A DNA stretch of 64,000 nucleotides from Tetrahymena elliotti 4EA (lineage: Eukaryota; Ciliophora; Oligohymenophorea; Hymenostomatida; Tetrahymenidae). The stretch lies in the NCBI GenBank assembly GCA_000231825.2, contig JH720308.1:396483-460482 (forward strand), in the 5' to 3' direction. A program made the position numbers and the translations under genes. Positions 12,086 through 25,565 of this stretch are shown piece after piece. The notes under the pieces were generated by a model, which did not search any database, was not told where the DNA came from, and saw nothing but the letters and a program-made list of their open reading frames with translations. Position 1 is the first letter of the stretch, and every line of letters begins with the position of its first letter.

Positions 12086-15000
12086 TTATGAGTTTTTAGA
12101 TTTTAGAAGTCTATCTTGATTGGTCTCTTGTATTTAATTTTGATTAGATTTTGTCAAAAAAAAAAACATTAATAATAAAAATTTATTCAACTAATTTATG
12201 AAGTTCTTTAAAGTTAGGGGTCGCTTAATTTTGTCTAAATTATAGAGATTATACAGAAAAAAATTAATTTTAATAACCTGATCAAAATAAAAAATATTAA
12301 AAAAAATGCAATTTTTAACCATAAATCCTAAAACTTACATTAAGCCTGTCTTAACCTTTTCTTTACCTATTTTACATTTGAAAAAGAAATTTATATTAAA
12401 AAAAACTTAACTTACATTATAAAACTTCATCAAAATAAATTAGTTGTACAATATTTTTAAACGATCTTGATTAATTCTTAAATAAAAAATTTTTTTAGAT
12501 TTTCTCCTCAAAATTAAGCAAACATAAGATTATATAAAACTCCTTTAGGACTGTAAAAAAAAATTAAAACTAATCTTACTGAAGAACGAATCTAAAAGAA
12601 TATTCAGAAAAAAGAGATAATTAAAAAATAGATAATTGTAGAGATTACTTTTTTTAAATGAGGAAATTTAATTACATTTTTCTAACTTTTATATTTTTAT
12701 GGAATCCAATAATACAATACATTACTTACAAATATAAATTTTTTAAACTATTTTGGAAAAAAATAAAACAGAAAATAATATTTAAATCTGTTTTTAATTA
12801 AGCAAAAAATATTTTCAAGGTATTCATTATGAATTTTCTTATAAAATAAAAATGGTTTCCAGGTTGGAATAAGAAAGCAGAAAAAAGAGATAAATTTAGA
12901 AATTTGAAATTGTAAAAAAGGTACAAAAAAAGATGTTTTGATAGAATAACTTTTGATTAAAATTTAAACTTCTAAATTTCAATATTTACCATAAAAAAGG
13001 AATAATTGAATTCATTCATAAAGAACATTAACCATCTTTTGGCTCAAAGCTATTTATAATTATAGTTACACGCATAACAATATGTATAATATTAATTTTT
13101 AGCTTTACAGTGTAGAAAATTCATTTTTTTAGTTGTTTGTAGTTCAAGGCATTTAAAGATATTTTATTAGCTTTAGAAGATAATTTACATTCTCTAAATA
13201 GAGGATAAATATTAAACAATTTGTTGTGATAAAACACTTATTTCTCTTCTCTTATAAATTGACATTATAAAATATAAAATTCTAAAAGATTTCATTGTAA
13301 GTTTTCAATTTATATCGAGAAATCAAACAATACAAAAATCAAATACGCATTTCTAAATTGATTGATGTAAACTGTAAGTTTTAAAAATTTATTCATTTAA
13401 ATTTAGGTCTTCATGTTAATCAATTATTTTTGGATATTGGAATACTTGTGAGATAAAATAAATCATTTAAAGCCTAAATCTAGATAATTTTTTTATATTG
13501 TTCAGAAAAACAAAAGAGTTTTTTAATATGAACAAATTGCTTGGTCATTTTTTATGAATAAAAAAATGTGTAAGAAATGGTAAAAAAATCTTTTTTTGAA
13601 CAATTATGAAAAATATCTTCTATTTAATTAATTTCTTCTAATTATAAATTAATTAATCTTTTATAAAAAGTGAGGTATTTTTATTTTACCATCAAAAACT
13701 CTTGACACTTAAGGTTTGATGAAGAGTAGTCTACATAGATATCCAAAAAAATTTATAAATTTTTTAATGGTTTATCATATTGCTTGGAATATTTTTACAT
13801 GCTCTATTCAAATTATATTAATAACTTAGAATAAAATATCCTTTATTACTTCTAAATTTTATGATATTTTCTTAAATTAAATCAAAAAAAGCATTTTTTT
13901 TTTGAAGCAACTTTCTTTTACTAAAACAAATGTTTTTAATAATTTTAAAGTAGTTTTTGTTCAGTATTTTTTGTTTTTATTATAAAATAAAATAGAATGT
14001 AATTTTTATTTATTTTTAAACAAATCTCAATAATACCTCATATGAGAAGATAAATAAATTATTTGCCAATCTAAAATATAATTTACTTTAAACCTAAACA
14101 TATTTTAAAATTTTAATTTTGAGAATTTTTAGCATGAATTTTTTGTTCTTAAGTGTAAAATGGATAGTAATTTTATTTATTGTTTGAATAAATAAATAAC
14201 TAGTTTTTGGAGTCAACTTAACTATTTATTTTCTTTTTAAAAATAAGTGTTCTTATTAAAATATTAAGCTAAGTGTATTAAAAATAAAAAAAATAAATCA
14301 ATTGAAAAAAAAATATAAATGAGTAATCAAGATTGAATAAAAAATGGAAGTTCTAAATATACATAAAATAAAATTATTATTAATATCTTTCTAAAATATA
14401 GCCATGAAATTGTCAATTAAATCTAAGATGACAAATTCAATTCAAATTCAAATTGAGCAAATAAATAATAGACTTAGAGAAAATAATAGTTTGTTTTAAA
14501 TTAAATTAAAAGAGTAAAATACTCAATTTACTTTTTAAAAACTTAGTTTATAAAGTTATAAAAGATGTTGGTTATTTAAGTTATTTTTTAACAATGATTT
14601 GAAGTAAATATTTTTAGATACTGAAATTTCCTTTAATTATTTCTAATTCAGACTTAATGGCTTATTGTTTTTTAATAATTTGAAAATAAATTTAATTGCT
14701 GCCTGAATCTGTTTAAACAATAAATTATTAAAAATTGTTCAATTTATTTATAAATGAATATTGTTATTAGCACCAAATAAATTTGTTCTTTGCTTTTGCA
14801 TTTAAATGGAAGATAATATCTACGAACAAAAAATATCAAGATGAAAATAATTGGATGTTGCAAAGTGTGACCTATTAAATTTAGAATCAAAAAGTTAATC
14901 AATTTTGAAAATAAAGAAAAATTAAAATTTTTGAAGATTTTCTTCAATTAGCAAAATAATTAATCATCAATAATTAATTAATTAAAAATAAAATTAAAAA

Positions 15001-15118
15001 CAAAAAAAACCAAAGGAAAATAAGAAAAATTAAATTAAAAAGAAGATAAATATTATTAATAAAATTGCATATTGTAAATTGTATAAATATGATGCATAAG
15101 AGACTGTGTTGAAGTTGT
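12086..15118. other. Upstream region of copy B
   Basis: Non-coding, very AT-rich. Its outer parts align with 2104-3712. Reading frames here (for example 14744-14947 minus) are short, low complexity and not preserved in copy A. Confidence 0.7.
13678..14754. other. 1.08-kb insertion/deletion relative to copy A
   Basis: The duplicated flank is continuous in copy A across 3374/3375 (...ggta then tgaatattg...). In copy B the same two flanks are separated by 1077 bp of AT-rich DNA with no gene. It could be inserted DNA, a retained internal eliminated sequence, or a segment lost from copy A. No long terminal repeats were seen. Confidence 0.6.
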
Positions 15119-18100
15119 ACTATTCTTCATATTATCATAATATCTCTCTGTGTTAAAAAATATGACTTGCATTCTGTATATTTATTAATGCTGATTGATA
15201 ATCTCGCTATTCATAATAAACTGCTTTAGTTTGGCATAGCTATATAGCTAGCTAGTTGGCTTAAAAAAAGAGAGGAACTCTAAGCTTGGATGAAAGACTT
15301 AAATTTTGCTTCTGGTATCAAAAAATTATATTAACAACAATCTATAATAATAACAACAACCGCTATATATATATCAAATAATTAAATACAAAAAGAAAAA
15401 TATAAATTAAAAAAATACATTTTTCTCCTCTCTTACCCTTAGTTCTATTATTCGCTTACAGAGTTTCTTTTCCCCTTTGTGAGTTGCAATAGCAGCTAAG
15501 CTTCTTTTTCTTTTCCCAATTTTTTATTTAACATTCTTAAACTTAATTTTCATGCTCGTTATTCATACATATTTAAGATCTTTATTGTTTGTGGAAGTTT
15601 CCCCCCATCAAATAATACTTTCGGTTTCGAAAGAAAAGAATAAAATTTTTTAACGACGCATATAGCAGTGAGCTAGTGCGAATGAAAAATAATTAGTTTA
15701 TTGAACAAAATTTAGTTTTAAAAGAGTGAATTATCAGTTTTATATGTTTCATTGTGCATCAATCTATGGGATGGAATAATATACTGATTTTTTATTCTTA
15801 TAATAACTAATCAAAATGTTAAGGATAGGCTCTTTTGCTTGAATAATTCTTTTCATGCACAAGAGCAAGTTTGTCTATTCTAAATTTATTTTTTCCTCTC
15901 TCGATCACAACGCTTAGATAGAATAGAGAGCCAGAGAGGGAAAATTTTATTATTTTTTTTCAGATCAGCTAAAAAATCAGGCTATAATATTAGAAATATT
16001 TGTAATGTGCCATTTATATATAATCAATGTTCCAGCTCTGTATATTAGTTTTATATTAAAAATATTGCATCTTTTGCAGCAGAGCCACACTGAGATGGCC
16101 CAAATACTTCATGGCAGTAAAGATATAAAGCACTAAACTATAACCTAAACCTCCAGCGATTTTACCACAATTTTTTTATTTAGAAAGGATATTTTGAGAG
16201 GAAAATACGACAGCTTAGAGCAAATATAATAAATACTTCATCATAGAACTAATTTATATGAAATAAAAATACATAATATCAAATATACATGTTTTTCATA
16301 AATTTTAATTTACTCACTTACACATTTCAATAAGAAATTTGTTAGCACCATTTTGAAAAGCTAAACAAAAGCAAGTTTGTTAGCTAAGACCTATGATTTA
16401 GAAACTACTAAAAAATTTAACACCTTTAAAAAGCGACAACAAGAAATATACTAATGAAAGAAATAGCAAATAAAATTGGCAACTTTTTATTTGATGTTGT
16501 CACTCGTAATTAAATCATCTGCTTTGAAAATTTCTTTCTTAATAGCAACTTTTAACGTGGCAATCGAAAAGAAATTGGGAAAAGAATGAAAGATATTTCA
16601 ATGAAGGTTTGTAGAAAAAGAAATTTTATTTCACTTGAGGAGTTTTAAAAAAACAAATTTTATTGGCTTCGTTTTGAAGATTAATTTTGCTTGAATAGGA
16701 TTTATGCTTGAATTAACTAATTTTTTTCTTAAGAAAAAACGCTTGCTAATAAATTTAAAAGTGGAATACATGATGAAATAACCTAAATAATGATATTAAC
16801 TGAGTTGGAGCTAAATTTTAATCTAACTTAATACCTTATTTCAAATTCCAAATTTTTGGTAGCTAGATAACACTGAAATTTGAAAGAATAAATATATGAA
16901 ATAAATTTTAAATTTAACTTTTAACTTTAATTTGAAATTAATTTAAATGGCAGTCCTATCTGTTTGAAGCAAATCACTTTCAAAATTATTCCAAAAAAAA
17001 ATTTATCTCTTTAATATTTAAACCAATTTAATCATCCAAACATTCTATCTTTTATTCTATTTAAATTTTAGTGCACACCACCTCGCCCACCACCTAAACA
17101 TAAAATTAATTTGAAGTAATGTCAAAGTATTTTATATCAGTGATGCACTAACTTTTTAAAGATATGAAGAAATCCTCCATAAACTTATCTCTTTATTTAA
17201 AAAAGAAATTTGAGAAAATGAAGGGAATTTTAATTTTAGTATTTAAATACTATTATATTCTTGTGATTTAAAAAATATGGAGAAAGTTTTGTTAAAAAAT
17301 TGTGCATTTAGTTTAAGCTTGTCTTAGTTTATGAATTTGCATAAAAAATCTAAAAATAGAGTGTTTAAATTAGATATTAGATTGTATTTTAATGGAGTTT
17401 AAGAAATTTTAATTGTACTAAACATTTGATGTCACTTAGATGCGAATAGCATTTAATAATTAGCTTGTCCAATCAAAAAATATGTGATAAGATTTTATTT
17501 CAAAAATCAAATTACGAAATAAAGTTAAGCCAACGATATTTGAATGAAAGAATATTTGATCAAGAAAGCTAATTTTAGACAAAATATTTACTTTGTTGTC
17601 AATCAAATTGTAATTATGTCTCGTTTTCAACTCTCCTATTTATTCCATATTTTATCTATTATCATTCTCTATTTCTTTTAAACCGGAGTACAAAAAAATG
17701 TAGCTTCTATTTATGTTTCAAAAGAAAATATATGTGTAATTCGTTAAAAAGGTGGTCGTTTGAAATATGATTGTACGCACTATATATAAACACAAAAGAA
17801 AGGGATAAGTAACAAAATAATGTGAATGAAAGGTCTATATCAAAATTAAAAATAGAACAAACTAAAATAGATCTTGAGTATTTATTTTCAATAGCTAGCT
17901 ATTTTTATATTTAGAGATTGAATTAACAATCTCAAAAATTTCTAATCAATTACTAAATTAATTAATTCAGTCACATAGAAATTTAATCCAGCTCGCGCAT
18001 TTAAATCCAAATAAGCCCACCTTTTCATAATTAATACTTAATTAAGAAAATTGTCAATGAAAACAAATCAAATTGTTAAATTCTAAGAAGAGCAAGGCTG

Positions 18101-18141
18101 AAATATATTCAAACCACTCAAACAAAAACCAAATACAAAAA
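15119..18141. other. Intergenic region
   Basis: No protein gene could be supported on either strand. It holds a C/T-rich patch at 15425-15530, a small hairpin (CTTTCG/CGAAAG) at about 15620, and a less AT-rich island at 16070-16175 (listed separately). A TATA-like string lies near 17779, about 360 bp before the next gene. Confidence 0.5.
16070..16175. ncRNA. Possible structured RNA or conserved non-coding island
   Basis: A 100-bp island is clearly less AT-rich than its surroundings. It has a short GCCA/TGGC hairpin near 16085-16100 and ends in an ACA-containing string (taccACA). The open frame on the minus strand (CGKIAGGLGYSLVLYIF) has no neighbouring exon that could be joined confidently. 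An H/ACA-type RNA or a lone exon are both possible; neither is established. Confidence 0.15.
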
Positions 18142-18696
18142 ATGACTATTGATATTGACAGAATCGTAGAAATCTCTGAAAACTACTTGGATGCTGATTT
18201 CTGCACTTAAACCTTTGAAAGACTTGTATTCTCTACTGAAAATATTTCTAAGGCTTCATCTAAAATTATTGAAGCTGCTTCTAAGAATGCTATTGCAGGA
18301 TTAAGTGAATAATCAGTTTTTATTGATTAATACAAGAGCAAAACTGAATTCGCTTATGCAATTGGATACGAAATCTTTGAAGCTTTCATTGAATTATCTA
18401 TTAACTTCATTTTCTACTAATTAGTTTCTCTTATCTCTGGAACTGACTGTACTTCCAGCTTCTGTATCTCTGCAAACACTTTCTAACTTTTCAAGGCTCT
18501 TAAAATTGCCTACAAGTTCTCTAAAGTTATTAAAGTTGCAGTCTCAGGTCACTACAAAAAATCTATTAAATTATTCCTTAAATACTCCTCTAAGGAGCTT
18601 GGAAAATCCTTTGGAAAGAGTGTTATCCCTATTCCCATGATTGGAAACATCTTTGGCTCTTTCCTTGGTGGCATTGGATAAAGAATCTTCATGTGA
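18142..18696 (+). CDS. Small orphan protein with C-terminal glycine-zipper-like helix
   Basis: Single-exon gene of 184 aa from ATG 18142 (A-rich leader AAAAAATG) to TGA 18694-18696, with TAA/TAG read as Gln. No known domain was recognised. The middle (about 85-110) is a hydrophobic, possibly membrane-associating helix. The C-terminus is rich in evenly spaced glycines and prolines (PIPMIGNIFGSFLGGIG), like a glycine-zipper hairpin. Third codon positions favour C and T (ATC, TTC, CTC, TCT), the bias of highly expressed ciliate genes. Among the neighbours only aconitase shows the same, so abundant expression is inferred. The gene is isolated, with about 2.7 kb of empty DNA after it. Confidence 0.8.
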
Positions 18697-21392
18697 ATAA
18701 TAATTACAAAAACAAAAATATTTCAATTTCAATACATTTTAATCAAATCTTTCACAAACCCTCAATTAATTAACAAACTAATTTATTCAATTTATCTGTA
18801 AATATGCAATGTATATATTCTAGTCTCAAACTTCTTAACTTATTCTTAACAAAATTCCTTAAATAAACCTCTCCTTACTCATTTACCAAACTATATACTC
18901 TCATTTTTTATCTAACCATCTAATTTGTTCTAAGTAATTAGCAATTTTTTTAACTCTCATTCATTCAATCAATAAATGAATGAATGATTAGAATTAATTA
19001 AGATTGATTTTGATCAAAAAAGCTAAATTATACTTTTGCTTTAACAATTCTTTAAAGTGATGTATAATTAATTTTCATCAAAAATGAAATACTTTCTATT
19101 TCCACATAGCGCACTGCATAGAATATAATAAAAAAACAATTTTCAATAAACTTTTATTATCAGAACAAAAGTATTTTCTGATAAGATCTTGAAAATAAGA
19201 ATTAGTCCATTTTTGCAATATTTATGAATGAACTGGCTGTCTAATTTAAAATAGTTAATGACCTAACTATAAAAAGCTTGAAATAGCTTGTACTTTGTAA
19301 CATAAAATTTAATTAATATAAAATAACAAATTTTATTAACTAGCCAACAGTCAAGTACCAAAGCAAGAATCTTTTCTTTGTTTTAAATTCTTGCGGGTGC
19401 TATAATATAATTTAAAAATATAATAGAAAAAACTATTTTCATTTTAAATTTTCTTATTTTTCTATTTTTTGGCTTCTCCTGATGATTCTTTATTTATATC
19501 TATTCATAGGAAAAATCTTCTATTCTAAAAATGGTAATATAAAAAATGTGGATAAGAATTCTAAATAAATGGACATGAATTTGCCAAAATCTTGAAGTTT
19601 ATAATCTACTCTATTGATAATTTAATTATCAATTTATTTTATTTTGATGCTATTATATATAATTTGTCTATTTCATATGTAGAATAATGAAATAAGAACA
19701 ATAAATGCTCAGTACAGTCGCCGCTTTTTCTAATGTTTTTATTTTTCTTGTTTGTATTAATCTTAAAGTCTTCACCTATATATATAGCATTTCATTTCAT
19801 AACTTTTTACTTTTTAGATTTTTTCTTAAGAACAGCACTCTTTGATTCTTTATTAACATTCTAACATATTTACTTTATAGCCAATATTAATACAAATAAC
19901 TTAAATTAATTAAAATTATAAATATGATTTAACAGGTTTGAAATATTCTTTTAAAAATATATAATAACTAGAATATTTTGAACAAATATAAAATATTTCA
20001 TACTATTTTTATTTTAAGATACAACTATTCAATAAGGTTGAATGACCATTTTCTTTCCCTTAACATTATATTTTTTAAATTATAAATAACAAATAAAGAA
20101 ATAAATAAATGAAGAAAAAGAGGTATTTTGTAGGTTTCTTTATCCCTGGATATTCTATTAAAAACCAATTTTATATACAAATTGTATCTAATAATTTTTA
20201 AATAACTGAAATAATAATCATTTAAAAAGAAATGGAGTAAAATAAATAATGACTTTCTAATAAATTTTAGTTTATGTATAAAATATTTTTCATTAAAATA
20301 AACAAAAGTATGATTAAAATAGATTGTAAAATTGCTTTGCAAATACAAAGAAAATGAATGAAATAGATTTTAATTAATGTACTTTAGTTTAGATTTATTA
20401 TTATTATTCATAAATAATATTAAATAAATAAATATCATATTTAATTTTAGTGATATTTTCACACAATTCTAAAAATAATTGAAAAGTAAAATGTTAAAAA
20501 TTATTTCTTTTCTATATTTATATTTATCTTCTAAAAAAAAAGAAATTTGCCTTCAAAGTTTATCAATTTAGTAAAATATTTAAAAACCCAATTGGTAACT
20601 CCTACATTTTTTAAAATCAGGTTGTAAATCATAAATTATTTTTACTATTTATTTTTTTTATTTAAATAGTGTTTTTAATAATGAAATAAGTAAAAAAAAA
20701 AAAAACTAAATTTGGTAAAAAATAATTTAGCTTTATGATGATGTAAAATAGTATTTAAAAATTATTTTTATCAAACAAACCAAAATTTCAAATTTAGAGA
20801 ATTGATTAATTGATTTTTCAACTATGAGTAAATAATTAATTTGATTTTACACATAATAAACAAATTCTTGTGCAAATTAATAATTATCGAAACCACATAT
20901 TTAAAAAATCTTAAATAATATTAAATATAATTGTAATTTACAATAAATATTTTTGTTTGAACTTAATTAAATAAATACTTACTAAAGTAAGAGCTTTAAA
21001 TTTAAGATAAATTATTTTAGTTTTTTCAACGAATATTAAAATATGCTTGTGACTTATAATTTATAATTTAATATTTAAAAAATATAAAGGTTTTTAGAAG
21101 TATTCCTATGAGTGATTTAAATTAAATCCAAAAGCAACAAATTTAAAAATAAAAGCAGAGAAGCCATTCATCAGCATTACAAAACAGCAATTCATATCAA
21201 GTTGATTTTTTATCATCATACATTATTATTTAATAAAAAATATCTTGTTTATTTTCAGCTAATTTTTGAATTCAAAATAAAATAATAAAATACAAGGTTA
21301 TTTTGTGAAATCATTATTATAATAATTTTATCTAAAGAAAGCATAGGCGCATTTAGCAGTGATTATATTTAGTTAATAATTCGTTCAATCAA
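18697..21392. other. Intergenic region
   Basis: Extremely AT-rich DNA with homopolymer runs. The 107-codon minus-strand frame at 20025-20348 is low complexity and not supported as a gene. Nothing else was seen. Confidence 0.6.
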
Positions 21393-24300
21393 ATGGGAGA
21401 CTCATTTGAAAGTGTTAATCTTGAAGATTATGTCGTTGATGTTAAAGATTGTCTTATTGAGTATGACATAAAAGAAGGTAAAATTGTCATTAAAATTTCA
21501 ATAAGCATTTATTCGATTTGCAAAAAAAATTAGAAAAAAAAAAGAAAGGGTGCATTATATATTAAGGGTTTATCAAAAATACTACACAAGGGGTTAAAAT
21601 CTTCAAGAGACCATTAAATTTCAATGACTTAAATTAGAAAATAAGATTTGATAATTTAATTAAAGCATTCAATCAAGGAGTTGTATTAGCTGACAATATA
21701 TTTATTGGATAGGATGCTAACAAATGTAAATTAGTTTGAAATAAGGCCAAGCAAAATATATTTTTTCATAGAATATTTTAGTTATGTGATAGAGCCATGG
21801 TTTAAGAATAATTTAGCTATGAAAAATCAAAATAATCAAAATAAATTTTAGAGATTGTCAGATATAATTAAAAAAGGAGAGTTAGATAATTAAAGGAAAT
21901 AAAGGTTGTTTTAAAACTTAGTTATTTCATTAAAGTGCTTACACTAAATAGGTAAATAATTTGCTATACTACTTTATTTAATATTTACTATTTGATATTA
22001 TAATTTAACAGGAGAAGCTCACTTTGAAATATGTCCAAAAAATATTTGGATAGAAGATAATTATTTAGTGTATTTAAGACCTTTTAAGATAGATAAATAA
22101 AATTATAAAGAAAACTTGAAAGATTTTGCTACTAATTTATTGTTTTATACTTCTCCAGAAGTTTATTTTGAAATGCTCTATGATAAATAGTTTAAGTAAG
22201 GAATAGTTTATCCATAAAAGCCTATTTAAAAATAATTAGATCAACAGGATCAAATTGCTTTAGATATGTAAAGTGATTTGTGGGGCTTGGGTTGTATATT
22301 TGCTGAAATGTTTTTTTGTTAAGCTCCTTTATTCTCTAATGCATCAATAGAATTATAAGCCTTTTCATACTATTTGGTAATAATTTAGATTGCTTATATA
22401 AATAATTTAATTTGTTTATTACCAGGTTCTAGGTATTCCAGAAAAAGAAGAAGCATATTATATTTAGGAGGATCATCATTAATAATTATGTGATCTTTTA
22501 ATAGAAAAAGCAAAGTATGAAGATCTACCTATTTTAAAACACATTATGAATAAGGCTCCATAAAAGTAAAGTGAAGTTTTAACTTCACTTCTAGAATTTC
22601 ATCCATAGAATAGAGTTAGCTGTGTGAATTTATTGAAATATCCTTTTTTTTAACAACATATTAACTCTAGTCCTATATATAGCCCTTAGAAATCTAAAAT
22701 TAGTGCTGATAAAATGTCTTTGTTTGATTTCTCTGTTTCTCAAAGAACAAATCCAAATAATTAATTTTATTCACAATCAAATTAGCATTAAAATTAAATA
22801 AAAAATGATGGTGGTTCTAATAGAAAGTAGAATTAAGATGGTATTTTAAGAAGTGAAAAATAGGCTTAAAACTAAAGTATCTAAAAGAATTAGAACTAAA
22901 ATAACTTTTATGCTTAGCAGCCTTATTCAGAATAAAATCAGCAAGGAAATAAAGGATATCAAAATAACTCAGATCAAAAAAGAAATGAAAATTGGTGGAA
23001 TAATGATTTTTCAGAATAAAAAAGTCTTTAAAATAATTAAGTTGCATTTGAAAGCAATTAATATAATATTAAACCCTTCAAGAACTCAGATAATAAATCT
23101 AATGGGAAAAATAACATATTACATATGGATACTTACAATCCATATTAAAAAGTTGATTAAATTGAATAATAAAATAATAATTTATAACAATTTTAGATTA
23201 ATTCTCCATCATATTAGTAAGATTTTATCTATCCATAATAACAATAGCAATAATTATATAAAAATTCAATTGGCAATTCAAATTAAAAAAGCCAACCAAA
23301 TAGCCATTAAAACAAATAAACAGAACCAAGTAGAAATCAGAATAATTTATTTTACAAAAGTAATCAAACCTCTCCTAACTCTAAATAAAATTAAGAAAAT
23401 TAAAATATAAATATATAATAAAATGTTAATAATTAATACATAAATAGTCTTCAAAGTCAGAGGAGCCCTGATTTTTCTATTAGGAATTAAGAATATCAAT
23501 AACCTATCTCTTAAAACTCAAGAAATCACTAGCAATCTGTAAACAATTAAGAATAAATGCTGTCTGCAAATAAAAGTAACAGCAATTTTAGCTGTAATTT
23601 AACACCTATTCCTCATAAAATTTATTAACCTTCAAGTAATAGATTAGAGCTTATGTAAAATAACAAAGAAAAAATGAATTTATTTGACGAATTTAATAAA
23701 AATGAATCAACTATAAAAACACCCTAGATTTAAATAAACAATATCTTTGAATAATAAAAACCTAAATTCTTTTTAAGCCAACCATAATCTTAAAAGGGGA
23801 CAGGTAGTTATTTATAACCATAAAATAGATCATTTTAATATACACAAAATAGAAGTGTTTTTAATAATTCAGATGAACAAAATATATCTAATGTTTCACA
23901 AGTGTATGATAATAAGTCTGCATATTTAGAATATAATGATAGAATAAACAGACTGTTTGGTAAAAATACAAACAAATAATGCCCTTCATCTTAGGAAAAT
24001 GGCAGAAATACTTTACAGTAAGATTAAAATGAATAATAAGAAGATGAATTCTCATGTGTTTTAGAAATTAAAATCAAATCTTTGACAAATATTTAGTAAA
24101 TTTTTAAAAAATTCAAACAATCATGTAATTAATTTATTACTTACTTTATCACTAAAATTAGTCCTAATTTAGCAACTGAAGGAGTTTTAAACTGCAAAAT
24201 AGATATCCCATATATAGATCAACAACTCATAACACTAGAGGGTGATGCATAATTTGATATCAAATTATTGTAAAATCAAAAAAAGATTATTCCTACTCAG

Positions 24301-25094
24301 TTAGATTTGTCTTAAGCTTTTAATTACAAAATAATCAAATAAGTTTTGTCAGAACAGCCGATTTAGATAAGGCTATATAATAACAACAAGGAATTATATG
24401 CTCATGCATTTTTAGATTTAAGTTTTAACTTTTTATTAAAAAATGAATAAATTTAAGATGAATTACTCTGGTAAAAGCCTGTTTTATAGTGGTATCATCT
24501 AATAAACCCAGAAGATCCAAACTAATCTTATGGAAAAATTAAAGTAATTTTTTATTTTAGCTTTAAGCAAGATTTTAATTATTTATAAAAGATTGAAACT
24601 AATGTGGTGGTACTCAAAAAGATTCAAAGAAATGCATCTTTCTCTTAAAATAAAAGGAAATGTTCTAATTCATTCTTGCAAGAGAATTCTTCATCTAAAT
24701 AGTAAACAAGCTAAGCAAATCGAAGTTTTAATTGTGGGACAAGAAAAAACCAAAATAATAAAAGCCTTTTATCTATTAATAATGCTGCAGCAAGAAAATA
24801 TTTGAAAAAAAATTCAAGCTTAAATAACTTAGATTCTCTTTAAAATAATGACAATTTCCAAGTGCTCAAACAAATCGAATTAAGTAATTTACTAATTTAG
24901 TTAATATTCATTCAAATAACATCAGAAAATAATTATAATTAATTCTTTGTATTATTTTAAACATTATTTCTGATATATTTTATAATAATTCTTTCATGAA
25001 ATTAATTGTTTTCTAATTTTTATTTTCCGATTATTTTGTAGATTTAACTATGTTAGATGAAGAGCTAAAAGAAAAACAAAAAAGGCAATTTTGA
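21393..25094 (+). CDS. Pseudokinase with Asn/Gln-rich linker and C2-like domain
   Basis: Six exons: 21393-21477, 21534-21725, 21772-21951, 22012-22376, 22426-24883 and 25042-25094. Together they give 1110 aa ending at TGA 25094. Residues 1-400 follow the protein-kinase fold: a VAIK-like strand (GVKIFK), CLHQIGEAHFEI where kinases have the HRD loop, and DLWGLGCIFAEMFF as helix F. The terminal lobe ends FHPQNRVSCVNLLKYPFF. The catalytic residues are not standard: HRD is HFE, the loop Lys is Cys, and the DFG position reads LRPF. Activity is therefore unlikely. Residues 400-800 are an Asn/Gln/Ser-rich low-complexity linker. Residues 810-1000 look like a C2 domain (VLEIKIKSL, IQIRLYNNNKELYAHAFLDL, WYHL). 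The likely role is a scaffold or membrane-tethered regulator. Intron 2 contains a TGA and must be removed. The last intron (158 nt) is the least certain. Confidence 0.85.
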
Positions 25095-25565
25095 ACATAA
25101 GCCTTGACATTTATAAAATGAATTTAATTTATGAACAAAAAATTAGAGTTAAAATGAAAAAAAAGTTAATAGATTCATAAATTTAAAAAGAATTTAAAAA
25201 CTGTTAGGTAAATTATAAAAAATAATGATGTAATAAAACTTAATGCGCAACATAAAATTGAATAAATAAAATAAAGCGTTTTTAGATGAGTATTATAAAT
25301 TAAATAATTATTCTACTCTTTTTGTAAAAATATGTATATAATTGTAAAGATTTTTCAACTTTAATTAAATCTAAATTAATATAAAACTAATAGGAATTTT
25401 CACTTAACTACCTTAATTAATTTATTTTGTATGCCTTCTTTAATCCTTAGTAGAATAAACCATATTAAATTCATAAATCATTAAATTAATCTTTTTACAA
25501 TAAATATCTTTAGATAAAAGTAAACATTAATATTAGTTTTAGCAAATTAATTCAAAAAGCAAAAT
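25095..25565. other. Intergenic spacer
   Basis: 471 bp of AT-rich DNA between two plus-strand genes. It presumably holds the 3' end of one and the promoter of the next; no distinct motif was seen. Confidence 0.6.

Larger units (their letters stand above)
9940..15118. repeat. Tandem duplicated block, copy B
   Basis: Counterpart of 1-3712, about 9.94-10 kb away and in direct orientation. It covers the 5' half of the copy B gene and about 3 kb upstream. Copy B has extra upstream segments absent from copy A, the largest at 13678-14754, while copy A has its own extra segment near 2490-2840. Confidence 0.9.

Noticed and set aside
20025..20348. Minus-strand 107-codon frame
   Set aside because: Composed of Phe/Ile/Leu/Asn/Lys/Tyr typical of translated AT-rich spacer, with no start context or domain.
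22853..23410. Long plus-strand frame of 185 codons
   Set aside because: It is a frame-shifted shadow of the Asn/Gln-rich linker of the pseudokinase gene.
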